A stretch of 64,000 bases of DNA from Sinimarinibacterium sp. NLF-5-8 (GTDB lineage: Bacteria; Pseudomonadota; Gammaproteobacteria; Nevskiales; Nevskiaceae): contig NZ_CP048030.1 of assembly GCF_010092425.1 (NCBI RefSeq), positions 1,995,501 to 2,059,500 on the forward strand, written 5' to 3'. The notes beneath the pieces were generated by a model that made no database searches, was not told where the DNA came from, and saw only the letters and a list, made by a program, of their open reading frames with translations. Both the position numbers and the translations under genes were made by a program. Every line of letters starts with the position of its first letter. The first letter of the stretch is position 1. Positions 8,713 to 16,968 of the stretch are shown in pieces.

Positions 8713-9396
8713 ATGAACTTTCTCGCCCATTTATGGCTGGCTGATCGAACCCGAACCTCGCTGTCGGGGGCGGTTCTGGGCGACGTTGCGCATGGCGCCG
8801 ATCTGTCGATGTATCCGCGCGCGCTGGAAACCGGCATCCGCCTGCACCGGCGCGTGGACATCGCCACCGATCGACATCCCGCCATCAGCGCCGTGCGCGC
8901 GCGCTTTGCCCAGGGTGCGCGACGCTATGCCGGCATCATCCTGGACGTGGTCTGCGATCACGTTCTGGCGCGCAACTGGGACACCTGGAATCCCCAGCCC
9001 CTGCCCGATTTCTGCGCGCGCGCCGGGCACGCCCTGGCGGCCGATTCGGCCTGGTTTGTTCACGCCGGAGGGCGCGCGGTCAACGCCGAGAAGTTTGCGC
9101 AACTGCTGTTGTCCTACCAGTCTGCCGAGGGCATCGACCGCGCGCTGACCCGCATCGCCACACGGTTGAAAAAGCCCGATGCCTTGCTTCAGGCCAGCCA
9201 CGATTGGCGGCAATGGGCACAGGCGCTGACGCCACAGTTTGAGGCGATCCTGACCGATGTGCTGATCACCGCAACCGCTGACGATCCGGCGCGCGCGCAG
9301 GTGATCGCCGCCGCACCGGCTCAGCCGCCAAACACCCCCGCATCCAGCGTCGGCAGCACGATTTCATCTGCGGATTTGCTGCGCCCGATCAAATAG
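8713..9396 (+). CDS. Acyl-carrier-protein phosphodiesterase (AcpH-like)
   Basis: A 227-residue DUF479/AcpH-family protein. It starts MNFLAHLWLADRT, with the LGDVAHGADLS and LHRRVDIATDRHP segments that carry the conserved His/Asp metal ligands of this HD-like fold, then YAGIILDVVCDHVLARNW. AcpH removes 4'-phosphopantetheine from acyl carrier protein. It is some 30 residues longer than the E. coli enzyme, and the extra tail overlaps the end of the convergent GGDEF-EAL gene by 76 bases. Four bases separate it from the acyl-CoA gene, fitting a small lipid-related operon. Confidence 0.85.
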   Translation: MNFLAHLWLADRTRTSLSGAVLGDVAHGADLSMYPRALETGIRLHRRVDIATDRHPAISAVRARFAQGARRYAGIILDVVCDHVLARNWDTWNPQPLPDFCARAGHALAADSAWFVHAGGRAVNAEKFAQLLLSYQSAEGIDRALTRIATRLKKPDALLQASHDWRQWAQALTPQFEAILTDVLITATADDPARAQVIAAAPAQPPNTPASSVGSTISSADLLRPIK

Positions 9397-11063
9397 CCCT
9401 GGGCGTTATCGCAGCCGCGCGCCTGTAATGCCTGCAACTGTTCAAGCGTTTCCACGCCTTCTGCGATCACCGGAATCCCCAGCGCATGCGCCATTGCGAT
9501 GATGGCGCTGGCAACGGCGGCATCGGCAGGGTCTTCGAGCAGATCGCGGACAAAGCTGCGGTCGATCTTGAGCAAATCGACCGGAAACCGGGTCAGATAC
9601 GACAGGCTCGAATAGCCGGTGCCAAAGTCGTCGATGGCCACACGCACGCCCATCGCCCGCAGTTCCTGCAACAGGCGCACGGTTTCGTCGGGATTGATCA
9701 CCAGCATGCCTTCGGTCACTTCCAGCACCAGCTTGTGCGTCGGCCACTGCGCGCGCGCGCAGGCGTCACGGATCACATCGACCAGATCGATCTGCGCAAA
9801 CTGACGTGGCGACAGATTCACCGCCAGAGACAGCTCGCAGCCCAATCGCTGCTCCAGCTGCTGCGCCTCGGCGGTGGCGGCGCGCAGCGTCCACGCGCCG
9901 ATCATTTCGATCAGTCCGGTTTCTTCGGCCAGCGGAATAAAGCTCATCGGCGGCACCCAGCCACGCTGCGGATGGTTCCAGCGAATCAGTGCCTCAACCC
10001 CGATCACCTGCCCGCTGGACAAGCTGATCTGGGGTTCGTAATGCATCACGAATTCGCCGTGAATCAAGGCGCGGCGCATATCGTTTTCGAGGGCCAGCTT
10101 GTCATCGGCGCGGCGCTGCATTTCGGCATTGAACCGCTGCACCCCGCTCAGGCCGACGGATTTGACGTGATACATCGCCGCTTCGGCGTTCTTCAGCAAT
10201 ACGCCGCTGCCATCGGCATCGTGCGGAAAACAGCTCACACCGGCACTGATGGTCAGGTGCAGATCATGCCCGCCAATCTGAACCGGCTGCGTCAGCCCGG
10301 CCAACAGCTCGCGCGCGCGGTGCTCGGCGGCACGCTCATCGGCCAGAGGATCGAGCAACACGGCAAACTCATCGCCACCGATGCGCGCACCCACTTCTCC
10401 GGGACGAAGTTGCGCCAACAACCGCCGCGCCATCAGCAACAACAATTGATCACCGGCATCGTGCCCCAGCGCATCGTTGACGCGGCGAAACTGATCGACA
10501 TCGAACATCAGCACGCCGACGGTGCCGCGCGCACCGCGCGCGCGCCCGATCGCACGCTCCAGCCGATCGAGCAGCAGCACCCGATTGGGCAACTCGGTCA
10601 GCGCATCATGCTGCGCCATGTGCTCGATGTGCGCCTCGCGCTGGCGATGTTCGCTGACATCACTGAGCACCAGCATCACCCGCCGCACGCCGGCCCGGTC
10701 GATGACGTTGATCGCCGCCGACATGGCAAACGCATGGCCGTCCGAGCGCCGCCCGGTCAACTCGTAGCGGCGGCTCGACAGGGCCGCCGAAATCCAGTCT
10801 TCCTCGCCTTCGATGGCCGCCTGCAGCAGGTCATGCTCAACGATCAGCAACCCGATCGGCTGCTTCAACACATCGCGCGCAACATAGGCAAAAATCTGTT
10901 CGGCGCTGCGATTGAATCCCTGAATCCGCCCCTGCGCATCGAGCATCACCACGGCCTCGCCGCTGCTGTGCAGCAGCGCCCGGTAATCCGCCTGGATCTG
11001 CTGCAAACGCCGCTCAAGCCGGGTGACATGAGCAGCAGATAAATCGGCGTTGTGTCGCTCCAT
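9321..11063 (-). CDS. PAS-GGDEF-EAL cyclic-di-GMP signalling protein
   Basis: About 580 residues, cytoplasmic by appearance (no membrane segment). A short N-terminal coiled region precedes a PAS domain (about 25-140; [20 protein letters not shown]), then a GGDEF domain (about 155-310) with intact [12 protein letters not shown], then an EAL domain (about 320-570) with intact [34 protein letters not shown] and VIAEGVET. Both catalytic motifs are complete, so it could make and degrade c-di-GMP; in such hybrids usually one activity dominates. The start chosen is the ATG at 11063; a TTG lies four codons upstream. Its 3' end overlaps acpH. Confidence 0.93.
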   Translation of the reverse strand: MERHNADLSAAHVTRLERRLQQIQADYRALLHSSGEAVVMLDAQGRIQGFNRSAEQIFAYVARDVLKQPIGLLIVEHDLLQAAIEGEEDWISAALSSRRYELTGRRSDGHAFAMSAAINVIDRAGVRRVMLVLSDVSEHRQREAHIEHMAQHDALTELPNRVLLLDRLERAIGRARGARGTVGVLMFDVDQFRRVNDALGHDAGDQLLLLMARRLLAQLRPGEVGARIGGDEFAVLLDPLADERAAEHRARELLAGLTQPVQIGGHDLHLTISAGVSCFPHDADGSGVLLKNAEAAMYHVKSVGLSGVQRFNAEMQRRADDKLALENDMRRALIHGEFVMHYEPQISLSSGQVIGVEALIRWNHPQRGWVPPMSFIPLAEETGLIEMIGAWTLRAATAEAQQLEQRLGCELSLAVNLSPRQFAQIDLVDVIRDACARAQWPTHKLVLEVTEGMLVINPDETVRLLQELRAMGVRVAIDDFGTGYSSLSYLTRFPVDLLKIDRSFVRDLLEDPADAAVASAIIAMAHALGIPVIAEGVETLEQLQALQARGCDNAQGYLIGRSKSADEIVLPTLDAGVFGG

Positions 11064-11231
11064 CGGTGTTCTCAATCCATTGCGGGCGGCAAGGCGCCTG
11101 ACTCCAGAATCGTCAGCTTAATGGCAAGCACACGATCCGGCGATGGTCTCGATGCCCCGGCGGCCATCGCCAGCCGATCAAAGCGCGCGCTGCCGCTACA
11201 ATGCGCGCCTTTTTCGCCGTTTTTACGCCCC

Positions 11232-12620
11232 ATGTCCGCTCCAGAATCCGCCCAAAACCCCTCTGCCTCACGCGCGCGCGCGAAGGTTTCTGCGCCGACT
11301 GCGGCGGCGCCCAAAGTCGGCTTTGTTTCGCTGGGCTGCCCCAAGGCGCTGGTGGACTCCGAGCGCATCCTCACCCAGCTGCGCGCCGAAGGCTATGAAA
11401 CCGCGCCCAGCTACAACGCCGCCGATGTGGTGGTGGTCAATACCTGCGGGTTCATTGACGCGGCAGTGGAAGAATCGCTGGAGGCGATCGACGAGGCCCT
11501 GGCCGAAAACGGCAAGGTCATCGTCACCGGCTGCCTTGCCGCGGGCCCCAAAAGCCATACCGTGCGCGAGCGCTTTCCCAATCTGCTGTCGATCTCCGGG
11601 CCGCAGGATTACAGCAGCGTGATGAATGCCGTGCATCACGCGGTGCCACCGGCGCACGATCCGTTTTTTGATTTGCTGCCGCCGCAGGGCATCAAGCTCA
11701 CGCCCAAGCACTATGCGTATTTAAAAATCTCCGAAGGCTGCAACCACAAATGCAGCTTCTGCATCATCCCGTCGATGCGCGGCAAGCTGGCTTCGCGTCC
11801 GGTCAGCGAGGTGCTGGTGGAGGCTGAAAAACTGGTCAAATCCGGCGTGCAGGAACTGCTGGTGATCAGCCAGGATACGTCTGCCTACGGTGCCGACCTC
11901 AAATACGCACCCGGCCAATGGCGCGGGCACAACTACGACACCCGCTTGCTGGACTTGTGCAACGGCTTGGGTGAACTGGGCGCCTGGGTGCGGCTGCATT
12001 ATGTGTACCCGTACCCGCATGTGGATGACATCATCCCGTTGATGGCACAGGGCAAAATCCTGCCGTATCTGGACATCCCGTTCCAGCACGCGTCCACATC
12101 CATCCTCAAGGCAATGAAGCGCCCGGCAGCGGCAGAAAACACGCTCAAGCGCCTCGCCCATTGGCGCAGCATCTGCCCGGAGCTGACGGTGCGCTCCACC
12201 TTCATCGTTGGCTTTCCCGGCGAAACCGACGATGACTTCGAGCAGTTGCTGGACTGGCTTGACGAGGCTCAACTCGATCGCGTCGGCTGTTTTGAATACT
12301 CCCCGGTGGAAGGCGCCACCGCCAACGCCCTGCCCGGCACGGTGCCGGATGAAGTCAAAGCCGAGCGTCATCATCGCTTCATGCAAAAGCAGGCCGAAAT
12401 CAGCGCCGCCAAACTGCAACGCAAGATCGGCCAGACCATCGAAGTGCTGATGGATGAGATTCACGACGACGCCGCCAGCGTGGGGCGCTCCTGGGCCGAT
12501 GCGCCTGAAATCGACGGCAAGGTCTACATCAAGGGCAAAATCAAACCGCTGCCGGGGCAACGCTTGCAGGTCAAGGTGGTGGACGCCGACGAGTACGACT
12601 TGTTTGCCGTGCTGGCGTAA
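11232..12620 (+). CDS. rimO: Ribosomal protein S12 methylthiotransferase RimO
   Basis: A 462-residue radical-SAM enzyme that methylthiolates Asp89 of ribosomal protein S12. Order: N-terminal UPF0004 domain with [19 protein letters not shown] and the first cluster Cys residues (SLGC, NTCGF, TGCLA), radical-SAM core with [16 protein letters not shown] (CxxxCxxC), and a C-terminal TRAM domain. The start ATG at 11232 gives a short Ala/Pro/Ser-rich leader; the longer frame to 11052 would run into the neighbouring promoter region and is not typical. No close operon partner. Confidence 0.96.
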   Translation: MSAPESAQNPSASRARAKVSAPTAAAPKVGFVSLGCPKALVDSERILTQLRAEGYETAPSYNAADVVVVNTCGFIDAAVEESLEAIDEALAENGKVIVTGCLAAGPKSHTVRERFPNLLSISGPQDYSSVMNAVHHAVPPAHDPFFDLLPPQGIKLTPKHYAYLKISEGCNHKCSFCIIPSMRGKLASRPVSEVLVEAEKLVKSGVQELLVISQDTSAYGADLKYAPGQWRGHNYDTRLLDLCNGLGELGAWVRLHYVYPYPHVDDIIPLMAQGKILPYLDIPFQHASTSILKAMKRPAAAENTLKRLAHWRSICPELTVRSTFIVGFPGETDDDFEQLLDWLDEAQLDRVGCFEYSPVEGATANALPGTVPDEVKAERHHRFMQKQAEISAAKLQRKIGQTIEVLMDEIHDDAASVGRSWADAPEIDGKVYIKGKIKPLPGQRLQVKVVDADEYDLFAVLA

Positions 12621-12669
12621 GCCACGTTTTGCCCGCGCGTGATCAGGCGCTCAAAGGTGTACCGTCAAG

Positions 12670-13374
12670 CTACGGCATCACCGCCATGCCTTCGGCCAGC
12701 TTGGGCAGGCGGATCGCCTCGGGCACCCGTATCGCCATCGCGCCCCATAGCAGCATCAGGATGAACCGCTGCGCCTGCGTGCGAATGGCATCGCGGTTTT
12801 CCGGCTGCTCCAGATAATCCAGCGAATAAAACGCCATTTCCCGGATCACCACCGCAGCAATGCCGGGCACCGCATCACGATCGACAAACTGCGGCGGCAC
12901 CACATCCAAAATATCCTCGACCATATCCATCGCCAGCAGGTCAAACACCTTGCGCAGCTCCGCGCGCAGCACCGGCGAGGTGCCGTGCAGCTCACGAATG
13001 CCGACGATATAAGCCTGCTGATGCTCGGTGACAAACTCCAGAACCAGCCCCACCGACTCCTTGATGATGCCCTCGGCGCGGCGCATCAGCTCCACCGGAT
13101 CGGTCACCCCTTCCAGACTCAGCGCCTCGTTCATGGGACGGCGGCGGCGCTCGCGCAAGCCCTTGCGCAAGCCGCCGGAGAGGTCGGCAATCACCGCAAG
13201 GCCAAGGTCGTCAAAGTTGCTGAAATGCCGATAAAACGTGTTGGGGTTGAGCCCCGCATGGCGCGCAACCTCACGCAGCCCCAACGAGGCCAGCGTGCGT
13301 GTGGTTGCGGCCAGCTGCAGGGCTGCTGCGATGAGTTTGTCACGTCCACCGGTCGGCTCAGGCGCTTTGTTCAT
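12670..13374 (-). CDS. TetR-family transcriptional regulator (FabR/DesT-like N-terminus)
   Basis: A 234-residue regulator. The N-terminal HTH (residues about 10-60: GGRDKLIAAALQLAATTR, GLREVARHAGLNPNTFYRHF) is close to the FabR/DesT group that controls unsaturated fatty-acid genes. The C-terminal ligand domain is helical. It is divergent from the hydrolase-monooxygenase pair across a 166-base region holding two palindromes and a good promoter, so it most likely represses that pair, and perhaps itself. The ligand is unknown; a fatty acyl compound is plausible by kinship. Confidence 0.88.
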   Translation of the reverse strand: MNKAPEPTGGRDKLIAAALQLAATTRTLASLGLREVARHAGLNPNTFYRHFSNFDDLGLAVIADLSGGLRKGLRERRRRPMNEALSLEGVTDPVELMRRAEGIIKESVGLVLEFVTEHQQAYIVGIRELHGTSPVLRAELRKVFDLLAMDMVEDILDVVPPQFVDRDAVPGIAAVVIREMAFYSLDYLEQPENRDAIRTQAQRFILMLLWGAMAIRVPEAIRLPKLAEGMAVMP

Positions 13375-13447
13375 GGTCGTAAATCATAAAAAATATATTG
13401 CATATCATAAAGTTGGGCACAACAAACGTGGACTGTGACATCGGGTG

Positions 13448-13475
13448 TTGACAGTCTTGTATACAGTCGTATACC
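13448..13475 (+). promoter_or_regulatory. Promoter of the hydrolase-monooxygenase pair
   Basis: A consensus -35 TTGACA (13448-13453) and TATACC (13470-13475) with a 16-base spacer. The -10 and spacer lie inside the first palindrome listed next, the usual position for a repressor site. Confidence 0.6.
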
Positions 13476-13499
13476 TTGCCGATGTAGACGATTGTACAC
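13459..13499. promoter_or_regulatory. Paired palindromic operator candidate
   Basis: Two copies of a 6-4-6 element: GTATAC-AGTC-GTATAC at 13459-13474 and GTAGAC-GATT-GTACAC at 13484-13499, 25 bp apart start to start. The first overlaps the promoter -10. Lying between a TetR gene and its divergent target, they are the natural candidates for the regulator's binding sites. Inference only. Confidence 0.5.
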
Positions 13500-13540
13500 A
13501 CCGCCATTATCGGCTGACCACTTTGTCGAGGAGCCTCATC

Positions 13541-14407
13541 ATGAGCCAGAACGCCAAAAACCACACCCGCAGCAAGCTCGCCGCGATCATGCCAACGCGG
13601 CGCGACATCCACTTTGACCTGGCCGCCGAACGCATTGGCGACTGGAACAAAGGCTCGGTTCACCTTTCGCAATTCATGAATACGCTGTCGATATTCTTCC
13701 CGGTGGGCGAGCGCTTTTTCATTGACTCGGTGCGTTACTACCGCGACCGGATCACCGACCCCGAACTCAAGAAAGCCGTGACGGCTTTCATCGGCCAGGA
13801 GGCCATGCATGGCCGTGAGCATGAGCAATACAACCAGCTCACCTTTGCCCGCACCCCGGTTTCGGCCAAGGTGGAAACCTTTGTTTATCACCTGCTCGAA
13901 GGCGCCAAAAAACGCCTGCCGCCCAGCATGCGCCTGTCCGGCACCATTGCGCTGGAGCACTTTACGGCGCTGATGGCCGACTCCCTGCTCAATGAACCGC
14001 GGATGCTCGAAGGCGCCGAGCCGCATTACGCCAGAATCTGGAATTGGCATGCGCTGGAAGAAACCGAGCACAAGGCGGTGGCCTATGACGTCTGGGATGC
14101 GGTCATGGGCCGTGGTGCCAAGGCGTACTTCAACCGCGCCAGCGGCATGGTCATCGCCACCACGATTTTCTGGTCGATCATGATCCCGGCCTATCTGATG
14201 GTGCTGCGCCAGGAAGGCCAGCTCGGCAATGTCAAGGGCTGGCGCTTTTTGATGCGCAACCTGTTTACCGAAATCCCGTTCTTCCCTCGGTTGGCGCGCA
14301 GTTATCTGGATTATTTCCGCCCTGATTTTCATCCCTGGGATCACGACAACCGCCAGTTCCTCAAGCACATCGACACCTATCTCAACGAGCTGCCGCAGGC
14401 CGCGTAA
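13541..14407 (+). CDS. PF10118-type metal-dependent hydrolase
   Basis: A 288-residue protein of the predicted metal-dependent hydrolase family found beside monooxygenases and lipid genes. Conserved His/Glu motifs of a helical, ferritin-like di-metal centre are visible: FIGQEAMHGREHEQYN (about 84-99), and WHALEETEHKAVAYDVWD (about 168-185), plus the final PDFHPWDHDN. The reaction is unproven. The start is the ATG with GAGGAGC upstream; the longer frame back to 13445 covers the promoter. Followed after 23 bases by the monooxygenase, so probably one operon under the divergent TetR regulator. Confidence 0.85.
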   Translation: MSQNAKNHTRSKLAAIMPTRRDIHFDLAAERIGDWNKGSVHLSQFMNTLSIFFPVGERFFIDSVRYYRDRITDPELKKAVTAFIGQEAMHGREHEQYNQLTFARTPVSAKVETFVYHLLEGAKKRLPPSMRLSGTIALEHFTALMADSLLNEPRMLEGAEPHYARIWNWHALEETEHKAVAYDVWDAVMGRGAKAYFNRASGMVIATTIFWSIMIPAYLMVLRQEGQLGNVKGWRFLMRNLFTEIPFFPRLARSYLDYFRPDFHPWDHDNRQFLKHIDTYLNELPQAA

Positions 14408-14430
14408 CCCTATTTCCACCGGAGCCTCTC

Positions 14431-15990
14431 ATGGGCATGAATCAACCCGCCGCCACCACCGCCGATCACCACCGCATCGCCATCATCGGCAGCGGCTTTT
14501 CCGGCCTCGGCATGGCGATCCAGCTCAAGCAGCACGGCATGAACGACTTTGTGCTGTTTGAAAAAGAAGCCGGCGTTGGCGGCACCTGGCGCGTCAACCA
14601 CTACCCCGGCTGCGCCTGCGACGTGCAATCGCACCTGTATTCGTTTTCGTTCGAGCCCAACCCGCACTGGACGCGGATGTTTGCGCCGCAGCCCGAGATC
14701 AAAGGCTATCTGGAACGCTGTGCGGTCAAATACGGCGTCATTGCACATGTGCGTCCCAACACCGAAATCCGCCAGGTGCGTTGGGACGAGGCCACCGCGC
14801 GCTGGCACATCACCGACGCCAACGGCATCACCAGCACCGCCAACGTGCTGATCTCCGGCATGGGCGGGCTGTCGATCCCGTCCTACCCCAACGTCAAGGG
14901 TCTGGAAAAGTTCAAGGGCAAGGCCTTCCACTCGCAGCAGTGGGATCACGACTACGATCTGACCGGCAAGCGCGTCGCCGTCATCGGCACCGGCGCCTCG
15001 GCGATCCAGTTCATCCCCGAAATCCAGAAACAGGTCGCCCACCTGGATCTGTACCAGCGCACGCCAGCCTGGGTGCTGCCCAAGCCCGATCGCAAGATCA
15101 GCCGCCTGGAACAAACCCTGTTCGAGCGCTTTCCGCTGCTGCAAAAAAGCCTGCGCGGCGCGCTCTACACCCAGCTCGAATCGCGCGCGGTCGCCTTTGA
15201 CCTGCAACCTCGCCTGATGAAAGCCGTCGGCGCCATCGCCAAGCTCTACATTCGCAGCAAGGTCAAAGACCCCGAACTACGCCGCAAGCTCACGCCCGAC
15301 TACACCATCGGCTGCAAGCGCATTCTGATGTCCGATACCTACTACCCGGCGCTGACCCAGCCCAATGTTGACGTCATCACCGACGGCATCCGCGAAGTGC
15401 GCGCGCACAGCATCATCGACAGCAACGGCGTTGAACGCAAAGTGGACGCCATCATCTTTGGCACCGGCTTCAAGGCCGCCGATCCGGTGCCGCGCGGCGT
15501 TGTCAGCGGCATCGACGGCGTGGATCTGGTGGATTGCTGGCCCGAAGGTCCCGAGGCCTACAAAGGCGCTTGCGTGTCCGGCTTTCCCAATCTGTTTTTC
15601 CTGATGGGGCCAAATACCGGCCTCGGCCACAACTCGATGGTCTACATGATCGAGTCGCAAATCGCCTACGTTCTGGATGCCATCAAAACCATGGACGAGC
15701 GCAACCTCGCCAGTGTTGACGTACGTGCCAGCGAACAAGCCCGATTCAACGAGGGCCTGCAAAAGCAGCATAAAAACACCATCTGGTCGGTGGGCGGCTG
15801 CGACAGTTGGTATCTGCACCCCGTCAGTGGCCGCAACGTCACCCTGTGGCCGGGCTTTACCTGGCAATTCCGCCAGCAAACCCGCCAATTTGACCCGCTG
15901 GCCTACACCCTCAAACCGGCGGGCAAGGCCCGTTCGCTGGGCAACGACAAAGCCGCTGCGCGCGCGCGCAGCACCGCGGTCCCGGCGTAA
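14431..15990 (+). CDS. Flavin-containing (Baeyer-Villiger-like) monooxygenase
   Basis: A 519-residue FAD/NADPH enzyme. The FAD-binding motif IGSGFSGLGMAIQL is near residues 19-32, the Baeyer-Villiger fingerprint FKGKAFHSQQWD (FxGxxxHxxxW) near 162, and the NADPH Rossmann motif VIGTGASAIQFIPEI near 185. The second fingerprint-like part, GTGFKAADPVPRG and MGPNTGLGHNSMVYMIESQ, is also present. Such enzymes insert oxygen next to ketones or oxidise related lipophilic substrates; the actual substrate is unknown. GGAG sits nine bases before the ATG. It shares an operon with the preceding hydrolase and is closed by a strong hairpin. Confidence 0.92.
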   Translation: MGMNQPAATTADHHRIAIIGSGFSGLGMAIQLKQHGMNDFVLFEKEAGVGGTWRVNHYPGCACDVQSHLYSFSFEPNPHWTRMFAPQPEIKGYLERCAVKYGVIAHVRPNTEIRQVRWDEATARWHITDANGITSTANVLISGMGGLSIPSYPNVKGLEKFKGKAFHSQQWDHDYDLTGKRVAVIGTGASAIQFIPEIQKQVAHLDLYQRTPAWVLPKPDRKISRLEQTLFERFPLLQKSLRGALYTQLESRAVAFDLQPRLMKAVGAIAKLYIRSKVKDPELRRKLTPDYTIGCKRILMSDTYYPALTQPNVDVITDGIREVRAHSIIDSNGVERKVDAIIFGTGFKAADPVPRGVVSGIDGVDLVDCWPEGPEAYKGACVSGFPNLFFLMGPNTGLGHNSMVYMIESQIAYVLDAIKTMDERNLASVDVRASEQARFNEGLQKQHKNTIWSVGGCDSWYLHPVSGRNVTLWPGFTWQFRQQTRQFDPLAYTLKPAGKARSLGNDKAAARARSTAVPA

Positions 15991-16003
15991 AACGCAATCG
16001 TCC

Positions 16004-16041
16004 AACCCTCAAACCGGCGCGCAAACGCCGGTTTGAGGGTT
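16004..16041. terminator. Bidirectional intrinsic terminator
   Basis: A perfect 16-bp stem, AACCCTCAAACCGGCG against CGCCGGTTTGAGGGTT, with a six-base loop, located between the convergent monooxygenase and AraC genes. The U-rich stretch is again inside the stem. Confidence 0.8.
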
Positions 16042-16057
16042 GCCTGCAGAAAACCGC

Positions 16058-16894
16058 TCAACGCCCCTTCAGCGGCGCGGCGCCGCCGCTGGCCTGCCGC
16101 CCAAACACCGACGGCGGCTGCCCAAACTGCTTTTTGAACGCCGTGGCATAGGCGCCGTGGCTGTCATAGCCACAGGCCAATGCCACCTGGGTGATCGGCA
16201 CCCCCTGCAACAACTGCGTCAAGGAATGCATCAGCCGCAATTGCTGGCGCCATTTGCCAAAGGTCAGGCCCGTGCCCTGCAAAAAGCGCCGATGCAGGGT
16301 CTTGCTGCTGATGGCCAGCCGCTCACCCCAGACCTGCGCCGTGGCCGCTTGACCCGGATCGTCGATCAGCGCCTGACACAGCCGTTGCATCTGCGCATCG
16401 GCAGGCCACGGCAGATGAAACGGCAGTGTGCGCGGCGCGCGCAGTTCTTCAATCAACAACGCGCTGAGCAATTGCGCGCGCTGCACCGAACAAGGCGCTG
16501 GCGCGCGCGCCAGCGCAATGATCACTTCACGCAGCAAACCGCCCACGGCAACCACGCCATCTTCGGCAGGCAGCTGCGCGCACAGGCTTTCGGGCACAAA
16601 CAAGCCATGCGCCTGCAACGCCACCGGCACCACCAGCCGATGTGCCACGTTGGGGCGCAACCACACTGCGGCGGTGGGCGGCACCAGCCACTGGCCGGTT
16701 TCGGCTTCGATCCGCAGCAGGCCGCGATCGGCATAAATCAAATGCCCGGCACGATGCTGGTGCAGGGGCACCACATGCCCCTGCGGGTAGTGCACCGCAA
16801 CGCCGGTGACGTGGCGGGTATCCGATGCCAGTGCCAGCGTTTCTCCTTCTGCCGAAAAGCCCATAGTTGATCCATCTGTCCAAAACAAAAACAT
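16058..16894 (-). CDS. AraC-family regulator with cupin sensor domain
   Basis: Up to 278 residues. The N-terminal cupin half (about 25-150) shows GHVVPLHQHRAGHLIYADRG and WLVPPTAAVWLRPNVAHRL; the C-terminal AraC HTH pair (about 175-265) shows ISSKTLHRRFLQGTGLTFGKW, then GVPITQVALACGYDSHGAYATAFKKQFGQPP. The protein may really start at the inner ATG at 16864 (MGFSAEGETLAL), because an inverted repeat and promoter-like bases lie directly at 16894-16923. Divergent from leuA; control of leuA is possible, though AraC-cupin proteins of this kind often control transporters. Confidence 0.88.
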   Translation of the reverse strand: MFLFWTDGSTMGFSAEGETLALASDTRHVTGVAVHYPQGHVVPLHQHRAGHLIYADRGLLRIEAETGQWLVPPTAAVWLRPNVAHRLVVPVALQAHGLFVPESLCAQLPAEDGVVAVGGLLREVIIALARAPAPCSVQRAQLLSALLIEELRAPRTLPFHLPWPADAQMQRLCQALIDDPGQAATAQVWGERLAISSKTLHRRFLQGTGLTFGKWRQQLRLMHSLTQLLQGVPITQVALACGYDSHGAYATAFKKQFGQPPSVFGRQASGGAAPLKGR

Positions 16895-16895
16895 A

Positions 16896-16923
16896 ATTGT
16901 CTATTTTGCTGTAGAGAGACAAT
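16896..16923. promoter_or_regulatory. Inverted repeat between divergent AraC and leuA genes
   Basis: ATTGTCT at 16896-16902 and its complement AGACAAT at 16917-16923, separated by 14 bases, in the 74-base region between the two divergent genes. This suits a regulator site or overlapping promoters; low certainty. Confidence 0.4.
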
Positions 16924-16968
16924 CCGCGCGCGCCTTACGATGAGGCGATCTCATCCAAAGGCTTTGTC

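Noticed and set aside
9486-11042. A 518-codon plus-strand frame opposite the GGDEF-EAL gene
   Set aside because: No recognisable domain, His/Gln-rich shadow composition, and it lies on a clear signalling gene.
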